64,000 nt of DNA from Kalaharituber pfeilii (taxonomy: Eukaryota; Ascomycota; Pezizomycetes; Pezizales; Pezizaceae), in assembly GCA_015179045.1 (NCBI GenBank), contig WHUZ01000022.1, forward strand, positions 705,239 through 769,238, written 5' to 3'. The notes under the pieces were generated by a model. That model was not told the DNA's origin, ran no database searches, and saw only the letters and a program-made list of their open reading frames with translations. Positions 12,101-24,100 of the stretch are shown piece by piece. A program made the translations under genes and the position numbers. Numbering within the stretch: position 1 is the stretch's first letter; every line of letters begins with the position of its first letter.

Positions 12101-13896
12101 GATATAAGTATCCTTGGGGTCGCGATGAGCGTAAACCCCCTCCCTTCACTACTTCTGGGTATGCTTCCAAAAAAATCACCAACAAATCAATAAAATAGCA
12201 AGAAAACTACAAAAAAAATTAATAGACCGCATGGATGGGCATCGAGGAACCGAAATAATGTTTCACAAATTTAAAAAGGAGCATTTTCGGTTGAGTTGTG
12301 TTTTTCAAAAGGTGGTTTCTCGGATGTAAATCTCGCGACCCCAAGGGATACAATAGCACCAAAAATGCATGAAGAATATATGCTACAGACTAATGCTAGG
12401 TCTCTATTTGTCCAGTGCTCACAGGAAATGACTGAGTGTGTTAGGTGCGTTTACTCAAAAAGCTTTTTTGTACTTTCTTCCCTATACATGTTAGAAAGTG
12501 AGTATAGGTGTTATGGGAAGTATAAGTGGAGAATATAGTATGAGGGTTGAAGGTGCAGCGTAGATTGGAAAAGTATAGGATAGATCTGAGTGTTGTGAGA
12601 AGGGAGAAGTACTTGGAGTTGAAAGAGTAAAAGCGAGCAGGAACATAGGAGCATAGAATTTTACAATATTCACTAGATACATACAATTTACTGCAGAACT
12701 ATATATTTGACATTTACCCAGAATAAGGTAACACCTAGATTGGTCAGCTTCCTGTCGCAGACTCCGCAGAAGATCCAGAAATGATATGCGGAGTTAGGAA
12801 AGGACGGTTAAAGAGAAGTCAATAAGAGCAAAGCGTGGTCTACAACTAAAGAGAGCAAGGACTTTCTACGCCGATTAACAGCTGCGCTTAAGTGCATGGA
12901 AGATCGATGTGAAGGTCATAACTCGGGTGTATAGAATTTCATTGGGCGATAAAGGAGACCCGAGTCGGATTCATAATCATTTTCTACCTCCAACTACCTT
13001 TGCGAACCACCGCTACTGGTCCGTACGCTAATCTCGGCACTCCCAATGCATCATGCGAGGCCGTGTGGAACTACGGGAGGTTCTAGTATACTTCGGGAAG
13101 GACATAGGCGACGGGATTCATCTAGAGGGAAAGGGAGTGACTTCATCCCAGCACGGATATTGAAGAAGTAGACTTTGGATCAACTGGTGATAACTAGCTA
13201 CTGGTGAGGCGAAAGGGAGCGGCAGAGTGAGATGCGCCTGCAGTTGTGCAAAGCAGCATCCTAAGCTGTGATTTAAAACAGGTGAGTGACATTACGGCGC
13301 CATCACGAGGCTATAGAGTAGTCATCCACAGTGTTTCTAAATTCTCAACAGGGGTGTTAAAGCTGTTAACTAACGACATACATAGCTTTGCAGGTTAGTC
13401 TAAGTGTTCTTTCCTTTTCTGGTAGTCATTGCCGCATTTGGAGCGCTATAAAAATGTAACAGTGCCCTGCGTGTGTCACACGCAATGGGTGATGTGACTA
13501 TTGTCACAGTGAATGTGTTCCACTACCGGGAGATGGTGACGTCAAGGCATCGGTAGCGGTGTTGATATCCAGTGAAATAGTATTTTAATGAGACTAAGCC
13601 AGCGAGGCACTGACTAATATTCTAGGGTGGTCTACGTGCGTGGTTGAGAAGTCCCACTGGTACTTGTACATATACTGTTTCTTGCCGAGGGAGCAGTTGA
13701 GTGTCGTATTCTGAAAACTTGGGCGTTCTTGTTACAAGAGCAATACAACTGCGCAATATACATGTGAACGCTTCAACAAAATCGGGAGGGGTTGTGGGAT
13801 GGGTTGAGGGTGTCTTTGCTTTGGCTATTCGTATGAGAATACTTTAAAGAGAAGCTGTCTCATCATTTATCATGATTTTTATCAATAATAAAAACT
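9134..13896. other. Gene-poor intergenic stretch
   Basis: No convincing gene is visible. A minus-strand open frame of 141 codons (11636-11211) and a neighbouring 70-codon frame (10958-10746) contain helical-looking stretches that could be debris of an NLR N-terminal domain, but no diagnostic motif supports this. The only other structure noted is an 18-bp triplication at 10060-10113. Confidence 0.5.
10060..10113. repeat. 18-bp tandem triplication
   Basis: Three consecutive 18-bp units read AGTATCCCGGTGGTTCAT, AATATCCCGGTGGTGCGT and AATATCCCGATAGCATGC. Drift increases towards the right. No coding or regulatory role can be assigned. Confidence 0.7.
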
Positions 13897-13970
13897 GGTT
13901 TCGTGGTGTAGTTGGTTATCACGCCTGTCTAACACACAGGCGGTCCCCGGTTCGAACCCGGGCGAAATCA
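13897..13970 (+). tRNA. tRNA-Val(AAC)
   Basis: A 74-nt cloverleaf is complete and intron-free. Acceptor GGTTTCG pairs with CGAAATC (one G-T pair), with discriminator A. The anticodon arm CCTGT-CTAACAC-ACAGG places AAC in the loop, which decodes GTT (and GTC after A34 to inosine conversion) as valine. The T arm CCCGG-TTCGAAC-CCGGG contains the B box GGTTCGAACCC, and the A box is TGGTGTAGTTGG. A run of T about ten bases downstream can serve as the RNA polymerase III terminator. It stands alone between gene-poor stretches. Confidence 0.97.
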
Positions 13971-15393
13971 ATAGAGCCCTTGTTTTTGTGACTCTTACTC
14001 TCGATGGCTCCGTGATGGGTTTTGTTTTTTTTCAAAAGTGGGAGGGTTATCCTCGTGGGAGAGAGTAAGCAGAGGTTGAAGGGTCAGGTAGCGGAACAAT
14101 CGTCAACATGTGATCACGAGATATGTGGTCATTGGAATTATATACAGTTGCTGACGTGTACTTTTGTAGGTCACTGAGTGACTATAACAATCTCTATGGC
14201 TTTAATTCCTACCCTTGAATCGATCACGGGGAATAATGAGGGAATTTCATATCATGAGATGATGAAATCAGGCCCGTCAAGGAGATGCACAAAAGTTCTT
14301 TTTGTGTTGCATTGCTTTTTCGCCCTTGTAGGGGAATTGATCGGTCTCGGAATTATATCGAATGTAATGGATGTTTTTTTAATGTCCAAGTCGTCTAGGC
14401 AACAGCGAAGAACGGAACGTAACACGTTTCCTCCGGGGATCTGAGGAGTAAAAGGCCACCGGTAGTTGCAGTTGTATTCATGCTAGTTCGCTCAGTTGCG
14501 TGCAGGGGTTGCGTGTTGAAATTTGGATGAGCTGGAGGCATCCTTAAAGGACAGATCCATATACATGTACAAACTGAGCACAAGAAACCCAGTGCTCGAG
14601 GCCAGTGTTTGGATTTGTACTAGTTTGGTGTGCGGTGCTGCGAGTTCTATGACGTTTGACAGGGGTAGCTTTCCTTTTCGCTGGAGCCTATGCACAAGCC
14701 CACAGGGGGTGGGTTGGCGGGGTAGCACGTTTAACTACAGTAGAACGCCCTTTATTAATTAGCAGCTCGATGAACATTGCGCAAAGCTCCTTTGGCTGGT
14801 GCGTATTTGTTTTGCGAGAAAGCGACGTCCCTGTACACAATCGATTGGGATAGGTATCCCGTTTCGTGAATCAAAATTCTCGGCTTCTCCTGACGAGTTT
14901 GCGGGTTGTGACACCAGGCTTCGAATTCCGCACGACAACGAGGCACAGGCACGAGATCAATTCCACGAGTACACGACAACAGTGAGGTTTTCCGGATCAG
15001 CTACTGCAAGAGTATCGGCGTGGGGAAAAGCTATTGCATGTTCGGTTGTCACAGTCGCGCGCGGGGTGGGACTCAATCAATTCTCAATCGGGCTCATCTG
15101 CAGCCTTACGGCGGGGTGGGAGGGAACTTCACTTGGCGGGCTCGACATTGAAGATTAATATCATAGGCCTGCACATCAACGCGGTGCCTCCGGCTGACAC
15201 CAATTGGACGGCATTTGGTGTCATTTGCGCCCTGTTGTGTGGACAGAGAGCGCCGCACCTGCAGCTGCCCTGTGTGTGTATCATACTTTGACTGGTTCCT
15301 GAGCCTGCGCCCTTCCACACCCACGTGCGCGCGGAGCTGCGGGTCGCCAGGCCCCTCGAGTGCTGATGCTTGTTAGGCCCCCATGTGTGCATG
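13971..15393. other. Intergenic stretch before the kinase gene
   Basis: No supported gene. Several open frames of 60-120 codons overlap on both strands in moderately GC-rich DNA and show no recognisable domain. A possible hydrophobic segment in the plus frame at about 14195-14444 is not enough to call a protein. Confidence 0.5.
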
Positions 15394-16274
15394 TCCCTAC
15401 TGCTACTACTTCATAGTATCAATACTGTTGTACCTTTTACAAGTACTTCTAATCCAGCCGCTCATTGCACGAACCAGAAGCAGCAGTCTGTCCATCGGTC
15501 AGACACTACTACTTCTTTTAGTAGTACTTCTCAGGCCCCCCCCGCAGCATTTCCCTTCTTCTTCCCTCTTCTCCTTTTCTTCTCCTCTCCTTCTCCTCTC
15601 CTTCTCTTCTTCTCCTCTTCATCTCTCTCTTTCCACATCCTCCCTCTCCTCTCGACCCCCCACCAACTCATTTCTGGACTTTCCTTCATCCCGTTTCGAC
15701 AACACAAATAAACAACAACAAATCTACTACGTTCACATCATAACATTAGCACCTTCTGTCGGTCGCTCGGTAATCGATCCCCGGAAAGGAGAAACACTCA
15801 GCACATAATTCAGCTTTCCTTTGTATCATATTTAAGACATTTCCCTGTCATCTACAGACGTAAACACAGATACACACGCACACACTCAGGCCGTCGGGTT
15901 ACTGCCTGTAATAAGTTTTCGACACAGTCCCATCTAAGCTCGACTCGATAGCAGCGTCCCAGGCAGGAATTACGTACTACTTGATACATCCGCTATCGGT
16001 GGGCTGCTAGCACAACAGTGTCGTTCCAGTGTGTCTGTGACACTGTGGAGAAATTGGATTGGTTTTGTCGGAAGGCCGGAGGTAAATATTCCCGCTGTCC
16101 TAAAGTTGCAATAAAAAAATTGACTACTACGACATTTTACCCCTCCCGTACACTCAGGCATACCCCGTACACAGCTTCTTGGTGCCAGTGCTGACAATAT
16201 CAGCCTTCTGTGGCTCTCAGCTCCTTTCGGTTCCCCGTGTGTAGTTCCTTTCACAGGAGGATTCGAGAATACAG
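15394..16274 (+). promoter_or_regulatory. ATG-free leader and pyrimidine-rich promoter of the kinase gene
   Basis: A long CT-rich tract (15541-15660) precedes an A/C-rich stretch with CAACACAAATAAACAACAAC, a common layout around fungal transcription starts. No ATG occurs on the plus strand from 15394 to the start codon at 16275, which I checked line by line. A candidate leader intron runs from GTAAATATT at 16082 to an acceptor ending CACAG near 16173. That intron is a guess; the lack of upstream ATGs is a direct reading. Confidence 0.6.
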
Positions 16275-19200
16275 ATGAACCGTTACGGGGTCTATCCCGG
16301 AAACACCTCAGCGTCGACATCCACTACTGGTGAGCCATTTACCTCAGATGAAGAATCTGATTATGAGCTAGATGACGCCGACTCTCGAGAAGGGAGTCTA
16401 GAACAACCTGATCCTGATCCTGTGGAAAGTAAAGCAAACGATCCTACCGAGGATGATGCAGCAAAACAGTCCGAATCAGGGTTGACGGCATCGACTCCGG
16501 TGTACGAGATTCCAGACCCACCCCTGTTTCCACTCAATCCAATGGCGCTGTCGCCTGCAGTGGCTTTGCCATCACAGAGTGGTAACCTCACACCAATGGA
16601 ACGCTTTGCTTTCAATGCATTGATTGAATATTACTGTTCTCAGCAAGTGAGGATGTATATCCCGTCGCATTATCCTCAAGAAATCCATGACCGCTATAAA
16701 AGGGAGCTATACCAACGAGTAATTTCTGCTATGGGAATGAAGGGATTCGATCGTGATGAGTTTTCAGGTATACGAGAAGAGATGTTGATGCGGATAGGCG
16801 CAGTGGTGAACACGGAAATTTCAAAGGTTCTCCAGTCTGGTCCAACTAGTCCTTCCATGAGTCCTTCCATTGAGTATCCTGCTGCGCCACAACCAACTAC
16901 CGGAATGGAGAATTTTAATGAAAACCAAGTGGTGAAGATTCACCGACCGAGAAGCTTTGACAATCTTGCTCCACTAGCCTTTCTGCCGCCGAATCACACA
17001 ATAGTACCTGGAGCGGAGCGGCCTGCTACTAGTGACGGGAGGAAGGTTGGAGATGTGCTTGGCGTGGCGGCGGCTGGAGAACCAGATAGAGCGAGATACA
17101 AGCGACGCCCGGAAATACTAAGAGCAATGAGTTTCGATACTCTTCACCAACAAGTGGGAGGAGTAGCAATCAGCTCGCCCAGCGCTGGGCCTGGACGAGG
17201 CTCGTCTGGATACTTTTCAGGTTACAAGACCCCACAGCCCAAGACTCCTATCAACTCAACCTATCCTTTTCGGTTTCGTCCATCTGGGCCCTCTGGACCA
17301 CCTAGAGATGCTGAGCTGTCTGGGCAGTTTTCGTCTGGCCCTCCTCGAGGCATTCCTGGAATGAAACGCTCTAGGTCTCACATTTCTGCCGTCGATGCCT
17401 TGAAAGCTTCTCATATGCTTCAAAGGACAACAGTTCAGAATTTGTCACCCCACCAAGGCCTCTCTACACTGCATTACCCGCAGCCATTGCCACCCTCTCA
17501 TGAGCCTCTATATCTTAAACCTAGCTTAGAAACTGTATTCACAACAACTTCTCGATACAAAACCGATTTTATGGAACTTGGGTTTTTGGGAAAGGGGGGG
17601 TTTGCGTCCGTGTATAAAGTGCGGAATCATCTTGATGGTAGGGAATATGCCATAAAGAAGGTTCCTATTAGATACAGGCATTTGTACTCTGAGAGGCAGG
17701 ATAAACTGGAGGGAATTTTTAATGAAATAAAAACTTTGGCAAAGCTGGAGCATACGAATGTGGTTCGGTACTATAGTGCGTGGATTGAAGGGGCGAAGGG
17801 ATTGTGGGAGACTCATGCTGATACTCATGTCCCGACGCAGCCTATGCCGGTTTCTGCGGCTGGTGCACTTTCTTGCGGGGATATCAAACAGGGCACTGGA
17901 ACCAAGGAGTTTGCGACGACTGCTGCGGGTAAGAGAGAGGCTACCCCGATGGCTGAGAGGTTTCCAGTATTTAATGAAGCGATATTTGATAAAAAGGAAT
18001 TTGATGATCCATTCAATACGGCATTTTCGTCCGAATCTATGAACGATGACTCCATGGAAATACATTTTGGGGATGATACAACGAATGAGGATGATGGTGA
18101 TAGCGATGGTGCCTCCAACGGTGGGAAGAGCAAGAGAGCTAAGGTGGAGTCTGATGATTCGGATGATGAATTGGACGATTCAGATGAGCCTAGTAAAGAC
18201 ACTGTTGAAGACCGTACCGAGCAGATATTGAAAGAGGAGGTGCTTTCAGATATGGATGTGGAGATTATTCCACGATTGCTGTCTCCGACCGCGCCATATC
18301 AGATTCCACTTCCGATTTCACCACAGTATCAACCAGATCATCTGCGGGCAAGGAGAAGGAGCTTTGTGTCGGCAGTGGATGCAGAAGGGAACGAGATGCC
18401 GTATCCAGAGTCTTATGCGACAGGGGGCAGCTTCCCTTCGTCGCCGGCGAGCGGGAATATGAGTGAGGTTGGGTCTCCGAGGGATCCGCAACAAGCTGTG
18501 ACACCGCAGGAGAAGCCGGGTAAGGAGTTTTTGGAAAATTTGCGGAAGCACAAGGCGAAGAGGGAGAGGAGCAATGCAATATCGGATACAGAAGAAAGTA
18601 GTGGTGGGTCGGAAGAGTCGGGAGATAGTGATACGGCGACCTTGAACATCTATAAGCGTAACTCACGAAAGAAAGGTTATGGAGAGAGGAGTAGGCGAGC
18701 GTATCCGGAAATCAGAAGCAGCAGCAAGACTTCCACAGCACAAGCGGACATGAGGGCGTTAGTTAAGGCGAATAGGATGGCGAGACGGGCATCGGATAGG
18801 AGGGAGATACTAACCCTTATGATCATGATGAGTCTCCATCCATTTACCTTGAAGGACTTCTTGTTACTTACGGAGGACGACCCAACTCTTGGACAGCACG
18901 ACTATGGCTTCGCACACCCGACGGAGAGGAATGCTATCCTGAAAGTTCCGAAACATGCACCACCAGATGTCAAGGAGGAGTACTGTTGGCATATGCCATG
19001 CGCGTTGCTGGTCTTTAAGGGAATACTGGAGGGAGCAGAGTACTTGCATCGAAATGGCGTTGTGCATAGAGATTTGAAGCCTGGAAATATATTCCTGAAC
19101 ATTGAGGCGGGAAGTGGCCCGAGGAAGGATGGCGAGTGTAGGTACTGTGACAAAGGATGGAGGGCGGTGCCGAAGATTGGGGACTTTGGGTTGGTTGCGG

Positions 19201-19775
19201 AGTTGTGTGATGGGGTGAGTGTGAGGCGGGAGAGTGCGGGGAAGGAAGCCGAAGATGGAGAGGAGATACGTGAGTTCTGTGAGGAGTATTTGAGGGGGGG
19301 GTTGGTGGGAACGGCTCTATATAGGCCGCCGCCCTCCGGGGAATCGGATAGGGAAGATGTATGCTCGTCAGCGGATGAGGAGGGGCATGTGACATTTATG
19401 ACAACGAAGAAGAAAGATGGGAGCAAGAGGGGAAAGAGATTGAGAGACAACATTATTTGTCCAAAGACGGATGTGTATGCGTTGGGGATTATATTGTTTG
19501 AGTTGTTGTACCGGTGCGATACGGTGAGCGAGAGGGTCAAATGTTTGGTGGAGTTGAGGGAGGGAGGAAGGTTGCCAGGAGATTGGGGGGAGAGAGTGGG
19601 AGGTGTTAGTGGAGGGAAGGAGAACGAGATTGTGGACGGACAAGATGAGCAGAGGAGGGATGTCGTGGAGAGGGTTGGCAGGTGTGTGTTGGGAATGACG
19701 GCGAGGAGGAGGCGGGAGAGATGGGGATTGCAGAGGGTTAAAGAGGAACTAGGGAAGTTGGAGGAGTGGCGCTGA
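16275..19775 (+). CDS. eIF2-alpha kinase, HRI/IfkB-like
   Basis: The single uninterrupted frame encodes 1,166 residues. Kinases of this family phosphorylate eIF2-alpha on a conserved serine to reduce translation under stress. After an acidic, Pro/Ser-rich N-terminus, a conserved-looking helical block lies at about residues 105-180. The kinase domain starts near 427: glycine loop GKGGFASVYK, catalytic K461 in YAIKK, then NEIKTLAKLEHTNVVRYYSAW. An acidic insert of about 340 residues follows, as typical of the PEK/GCN2/HRI group, then MSLHPFTLKDFL, HRDLKPGN (931-938), DFG (970-972) and GTALYRPP. Downstream are TDVYALGIILFELLY and a C-terminal helix. There is no RWD or HisRS-like domain (against GCN2) and no signal peptide or membrane segment (against PERK). 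The usual glutamate after the P+1 proline is missing and about 45 acidic residues are inserted there. Identification as the second, HRI-like fungal enzyme is strong; the exact orthologue name is inferred. Confidence 0.88.
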   Translation: MNRYGVYPGNTSASTSTTGEPFTSDEESDYELDDADSREGSLEQPDPDPVESKANDPTEDDAAKQSESGLTASTPVYEIPDPPLFPLNPMALSPAVALPSQSGNLTPMERFAFNALIEYYCSQQVRMYIPSHYPQEIHDRYKRELYQRVISAMGMKGFDRDEFSGIREEMLMRIGAVVNTEISKVLQSGPTSPSMSPSIEYPAAPQPTTGMENFNENQVVKIHRPRSFDNLAPLAFLPPNHTIVPGAERPATSDGRKVGDVLGVAAAGEPDRARYKRRPEILRAMSFDTLHQQVGGVAISSPSAGPGRGSSGYFSGYKTPQPKTPINSTYPFRFRPSGPSGPPRDAELSGQFSSGPPRGIPGMKRSRSHISAVDALKASHMLQRTTVQNLSPHQGLSTLHYPQPLPPSHEPLYLKPSLETVFTTTSRYKTDFMELGFLGKGGFASVYKVRNHLDGREYAIKKVPIRYRHLYSERQDKLEGIFNEIKTLAKLEHTNVVRYYSAWIEGAKGLWETHADTHVPTQPMPVSAAGALSCGDIKQGTGTKEFATTAAGKREATPMAERFPVFNEAIFDKKEFDDPFNTAFSSESMNDDSMEIHFGDDTTNEDDGDSDGASNGGKSKRAKVESDDSDDELDDSDEPSKDTVEDRTEQILKEEVLSDMDVEIIPRLLSPTAPYQIPLPISPQYQPDHLRARRRSFVSAVDAEGNEMPYPESYATGGSFPSSPASGNMSEVGSPRDPQQAVTPQEKPGKEFLENLRKHKAKRERSNAISDTEESSGGSEESGDSDTATLNIYKRNSRKKGYGERSRRAYPEIRSSSKTSTAQADMRALVKANRMARRASDRREILTLMIMMSLHPFTLKDFLLLTEDDPTLGQHDYGFAHPTERNAILKVPKHAPPDVKEEYCWHMPCALLVFKGILEGAEYLHRNGVVHRDLKPGNIFLNIEAGSGPRKDGECRYCDKGWRAVPKIGDFGLVAELCDGVSVRRESAGKEAEDGEEIREFCEEYLRGGLVGTALYRPPPSGESDREDVCSSADEEGHVTFMTTKKKDGSKRGKRLRDNIICPKTDVYALGIILFELLYRCDTVSERVKCLVELREGGRLPGDWGERVGGVSGGKENEIVDGQDEQRRDVVERVGRCVLGMTARRRRERWGLQRVKEELGKLEEWR

Positions 19776-20727
19776 GGGGGTGGGAAGGAAGGCGTTGAGC
19801 AAATCGATAGTATACGGAGTGAGGCTGCTGATTTGCTCGACTCTTTACTCTATATATCTCTTTTCATTTTCGATGTAATTTTCCTTGCTCGCTTTTCTTT
19901 TCTTTTTCTGCTTTTGAACATTTTTACTTGATACCGGACTAACTTGTTTTTTGTTCTTTTCCCGCGGCTTTTATGGGGCAGGGGTAGGGATAGGGTATGG
20001 ATATGATCTGGATATTTGATACGGGATTTCGGAAGGAGAGCAATGTTGGGTTTGGGTTTGTCTTGTCGTTGCATCTTTTCGATAACCTCTCGACTCGATT
20101 TTTTTGATCTTGGTATATACTTTTTTTTTGAACGATGGACGATGATGGTGGAATGGAAATTTGTGTTTTATATATTTTATATTTTATATTGTATTGTTAT
20201 ATTTTTCTTTATTTCCTATATTGGGTGTTTGATTTTTATTTTTATTTTTATTATTGTTTTTTATATCAGGGTTTGTCTTCAAAAAATTCTTTTATATAGG
20301 GATCTTATTTTTCTATAATATTTACAATATTATATATTAGCATACTAGTTATACAGTTTGTGAGGTATATCTAACTAGGAAGTTCTTAATTCAAAAAAAT
20401 GTAAATCTATACTTTTTTCAAATCACCTTTTACATTAACGTAATATTATCCCCTTGGAAATAAGATTAGAAAGAGTAGTTTTCCTCCACATGCATACACA
20501 CACAACGAATTATTTAAAAACATATTTGCTGAAGATATATTCATTGTCAAAAATGCCGATCTTGGAAATTTTTTACCCTACAAGACTGCCCAAAAAAATA
20601 AAAAAAAAGAGTTCCTAATCACAGGACTAATTCTTTCGGTACAAGATTCGTTTCCGGGCTGTTCAGCAGTTCAAATACCTTTAAACTGAGTTCTTAATTT
20701 CCCCATTTCTAGAAGTAAATCTACGAC

Positions 20728-20764
<37 letters not shown>

Positions 20765-21171
20765 TTGAATGCCCTTCATAATTTTTACCACTTTCATATC
20801 CCATGTTTCACTATCAAGGTGGTATAAATAGATAGGTATATTACACTCAAGAAACATCTATAAAAGCAAGCCATTAATTATAAACCAAACCTACCCTTCC
20901 CAAATCTAGTTCAGTTCAGGGTAAGGTCACCCATCCTCATAAGCCTAGCTTACAACTTCCCGTTCCCCTTCCTATCCTTGTCTCACTGCTCCTCATACAT
21001 CAACTCCTCTGGCACCCCGTCCGTGTTTCTTTCTTCCTCCCCTTCCTCCCCTTCCTCCACCGCTCCACAAATCCCACACCTCACTCCCTCAACAACCCTC
21101 CTAAGCCCCGTCTCCCCCACCTCCGGTGGATTCACCACTTGCACATCCCCGCGCTCCCCCAACTTACTGCT
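19776..21171. other. Convergent intergenic region with a long poly(A) tract
   Basis: This stretch separates the stops of two convergent genes. It is T-rich just after the kinase stop, which would suit a 3' UTR, and then AT-rich. A run of more than 30 A lies near 20729-20759 and is flanked by no visible target duplication. I see no gene in it. Confidence 0.6.
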
Positions 21172-24100
21172 TCACCATGCGCCCCACAACGGTACTCCAC
21201 GGGCCCCCAACTCCCTTGCCCTCTGCATCTCCTCCGCCCACGCCTCTATCCCTTGTCCCTGCGGCCCCATCGGTCCCCTCGGCACGAATCCCACTGTCCT
21301 CGACGCATCCCCGCCCGCAATGCCCCCCTCTTCCCCATCTACCCCCGCCTTCTTAATCCCATCCAACCATCTTAAATACGTCGCCACCTCCTCTGCCCAC
21401 TTACCCCCATCGCTAACCCACAATTCTAATACGCTTTTTGGAACCACGGTGATCCTATGCTTGAACTTCATGGGGCCCCCTCCCGCTAACCCCTGTGGCC
21501 ACCTCGGTGCATACCCCCCCGTCAGTTCTTCGCCATTACTATGAGCAGCTCCAACCATATTCCCGGCTTCCCTCCTCTCCCCCCTATCCGCTATGTATCT
21601 CATCCGCACCACAACCCTCTCCACCGCCTCCAAGTCCACCCATCCACATCTAACCTTCCCATCCTCCCCTATTACCGGTACCTCAAACGCCTTCGGGGCC
21701 GCCGTGTCCTTCGATACCGGATACTCCCCAGACATCTTCAAGAAATCGGTCACCTCCTCGAGCCACTCCTCATAATCGTCCCGCTGCAGCGGACACTATC
21801 CGAACTGCTCGTCCTTCAAATTCTCCTCCGGTTCTACTGGCCCCGAGCCCATCACTCTCGCCATATAACTGCTCTCATTCGGAAATCTCCCTTTGTTTGC
21901 CTGTAAGATCCTCGCCAACAGCATCACATATTGCCCCCATATATGCGTCACCGTTCTCCACATCACATCCTCATTCAGCAGTTCATGCAACCGCAACACC
22001 CTGTATTGCGCCCTATCCGCATCATGTCTACACTGCCTCGCGACCCTCAGCAATGTCCGATACGTCTCTACCCCCACCGTTTCCCGCCCCTCCAGCTCCT
22101 GCTCCCCGAGCACCCCTTTCTCTCCACACTTTAAATTCGATCTGCACACCGGCGCCGTCCCAGAGGCTGCCATCATCACCACCGCATTCCATCCTGCATT
22201 TTTCGCCACTACAAGCTGATCTGCCAACTTCTTACCCCTTACCATCAACAGACCAGTCTTCATCGTCGATGACTCCAATTCCTTGGTAAGAGCGTCAATA
22301 TCGCGTCTCATCGCAGTCCTCTCAAATTCATGCCTCCTTGCAATCTCCATGATGTCTCGGTTAAGCTTCTCCACCTCTGCTATCTTCTCCATAAACGCCT
22401 TTCTAGCGTCTTGTAGCCCAATTTCCTTATAACCCTGTATCTCCTTTTCCAACATCCTCACTTTGCCGTTGAGGGACTTGATAGTCTCCTCTTGCAACAT
22501 ATCAATTTCGTCCCGCTGTGCCTTTTCCGCTTCCATCTTTTTCCTTTCCGCTGCATGTGTCTTGCTTAACGTAGCCGCTCTCTTCAAAGCTTTTGCTTCT
22601 TCTTTGCTGGCTTTTGTCAGTTCTTCCATTGTAATCTGCAACTTCATTTTCAAATCTTCTCTTTCCTCCTCTACCCTTTCCGCTCTCTGCTCTTCGGCCA
22701 TTACCTTTCTCATCAACTCCTTGATTCGCTTTTCAGTACCCTGTAACAATTTTCGCGAGCTCTCATCGTCTACTATGTTTTCTGATTTTTTCTGTAGCCA
22801 CCAACACAATCAGTCCATGTTACTCTACAGCCACATTAGAAATCACTCACCGCTAAAACTATCCCCACTTGTTCGGCCAATCTCTTCCAACTAGCCACTT
22901 CTTGCTCCAGTCCCTTCACTCTTGCTTGCCACCTATCTTTCTCCAGTCTTTTCGCGTCTTCCTCCTTCAGGCGCTCCGTCCTCCTTGCCTCCTCCCTCAC
23001 CTCCCATTCACTCTCTCTTGTCTTCAAGATATTCCGCTTCCATTCCTCTACTCCCTTCCTAAACTCCCCCTTCTCCTTCTTCACCTCATCAGCCTCCTTT
23101 TCAAGTTCCTTGACTCGAGACTGCATCGAATCTATGCACTTAACAAGTACCTCCTCCCTTCTTTCCATCTCCTTCGCAAGCTCTACTATCTTGATCAGCA
23201 GGCACCTCGTGTATGTTTCCTTCTCTTTCTCAACTGTCGCTCTCTTGTTTCTATCTTCTACCTCTTCCTGCGTCTCACTCTCCAGCTTGCCCTCAACTTT
23301 TATGACCTTATCTTCACTCCCCTCAATCTTCAACACGACTACATCCTCCTCTTCGTCAATTCTCGCGAACAAATCCTTCATTACACATTCTCGTTTCTGT
23401 GCCTTAATATCATCCCAATGCCGTTCCAACTCCCTCCTATCCCATTCCCTTCTCATATTCCTCAAAGTATCCTTCAAAAGCATAATCTCCCGAAACTGCA
23501 TATCTATCGTCGCTCTCGCCCTTCCCAAATTCATTTGCAGCGATTGAACTCTGGAGATGGGGATAGATGCCGGATAAGGGCCGTAAAAGGAAGATTGCGG
23601 CGGTGGGGCGGAGGAGGAGGAGGAGGATGCCCCAGGAGTGGCAGTGGTAGCGGCTCAAATGAAGGACCCGGAGGACCATAGTTAAGAACCTCTGGCTGGG
23701 TCACTGCTTGCAGATAATTAGCGATGTTATCCTCAAACGCGGGCTGCTCTGAACGATTGATCCCAATTTCCGGGTTAATCCAATTCTCACTCTCCAAATT
23801 CATACCCATCCCCCATTCCCCCTCCAACATCTTCACAGTCCTTTCCAACTCCCCCGTTCTCATCCTCTCCCTATCCAGTTCTGCCTCAACTCTCCTCCGC
23901 TCCTCTTTCCAATAGCCTTCCTCCCTTTCCCACCTCATCTTTAACTCCGTCACCTCCCTCTCCTTCTCCTTCAACCTTCTCTCCATCCCTATCAACACCG
24001 TCTCCAACACCCCTCCAGACGGCTCCTCTTCCAACTCTTCTTCCCACTTTGGCACCTTCAGCGCATGCCTTCGCAGCAGTCTCTCAAACACCTGCACCTT

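Noticed and set aside
18902..19540. 212-codon minus-strand frame inside the kinase gene
   Set aside because: Overlaps the conserved catalytic domain on the other strand and has no domain of its own.
20729..20759. Long poly(A) as a sign of a retroposed copy
   Set aside because: No matching duplication on either side and no hairpin tail before it; treated as a simple homopolymer.
22869..23681. 270-codon plus-strand frame opposite the coiled-coil gene
   Set aside because: Leu/Ser/Pro-rich antisense shadow of a Glu/Lys/Arg-rich coding strand; the minus-strand model has splice signals and consistent composition.
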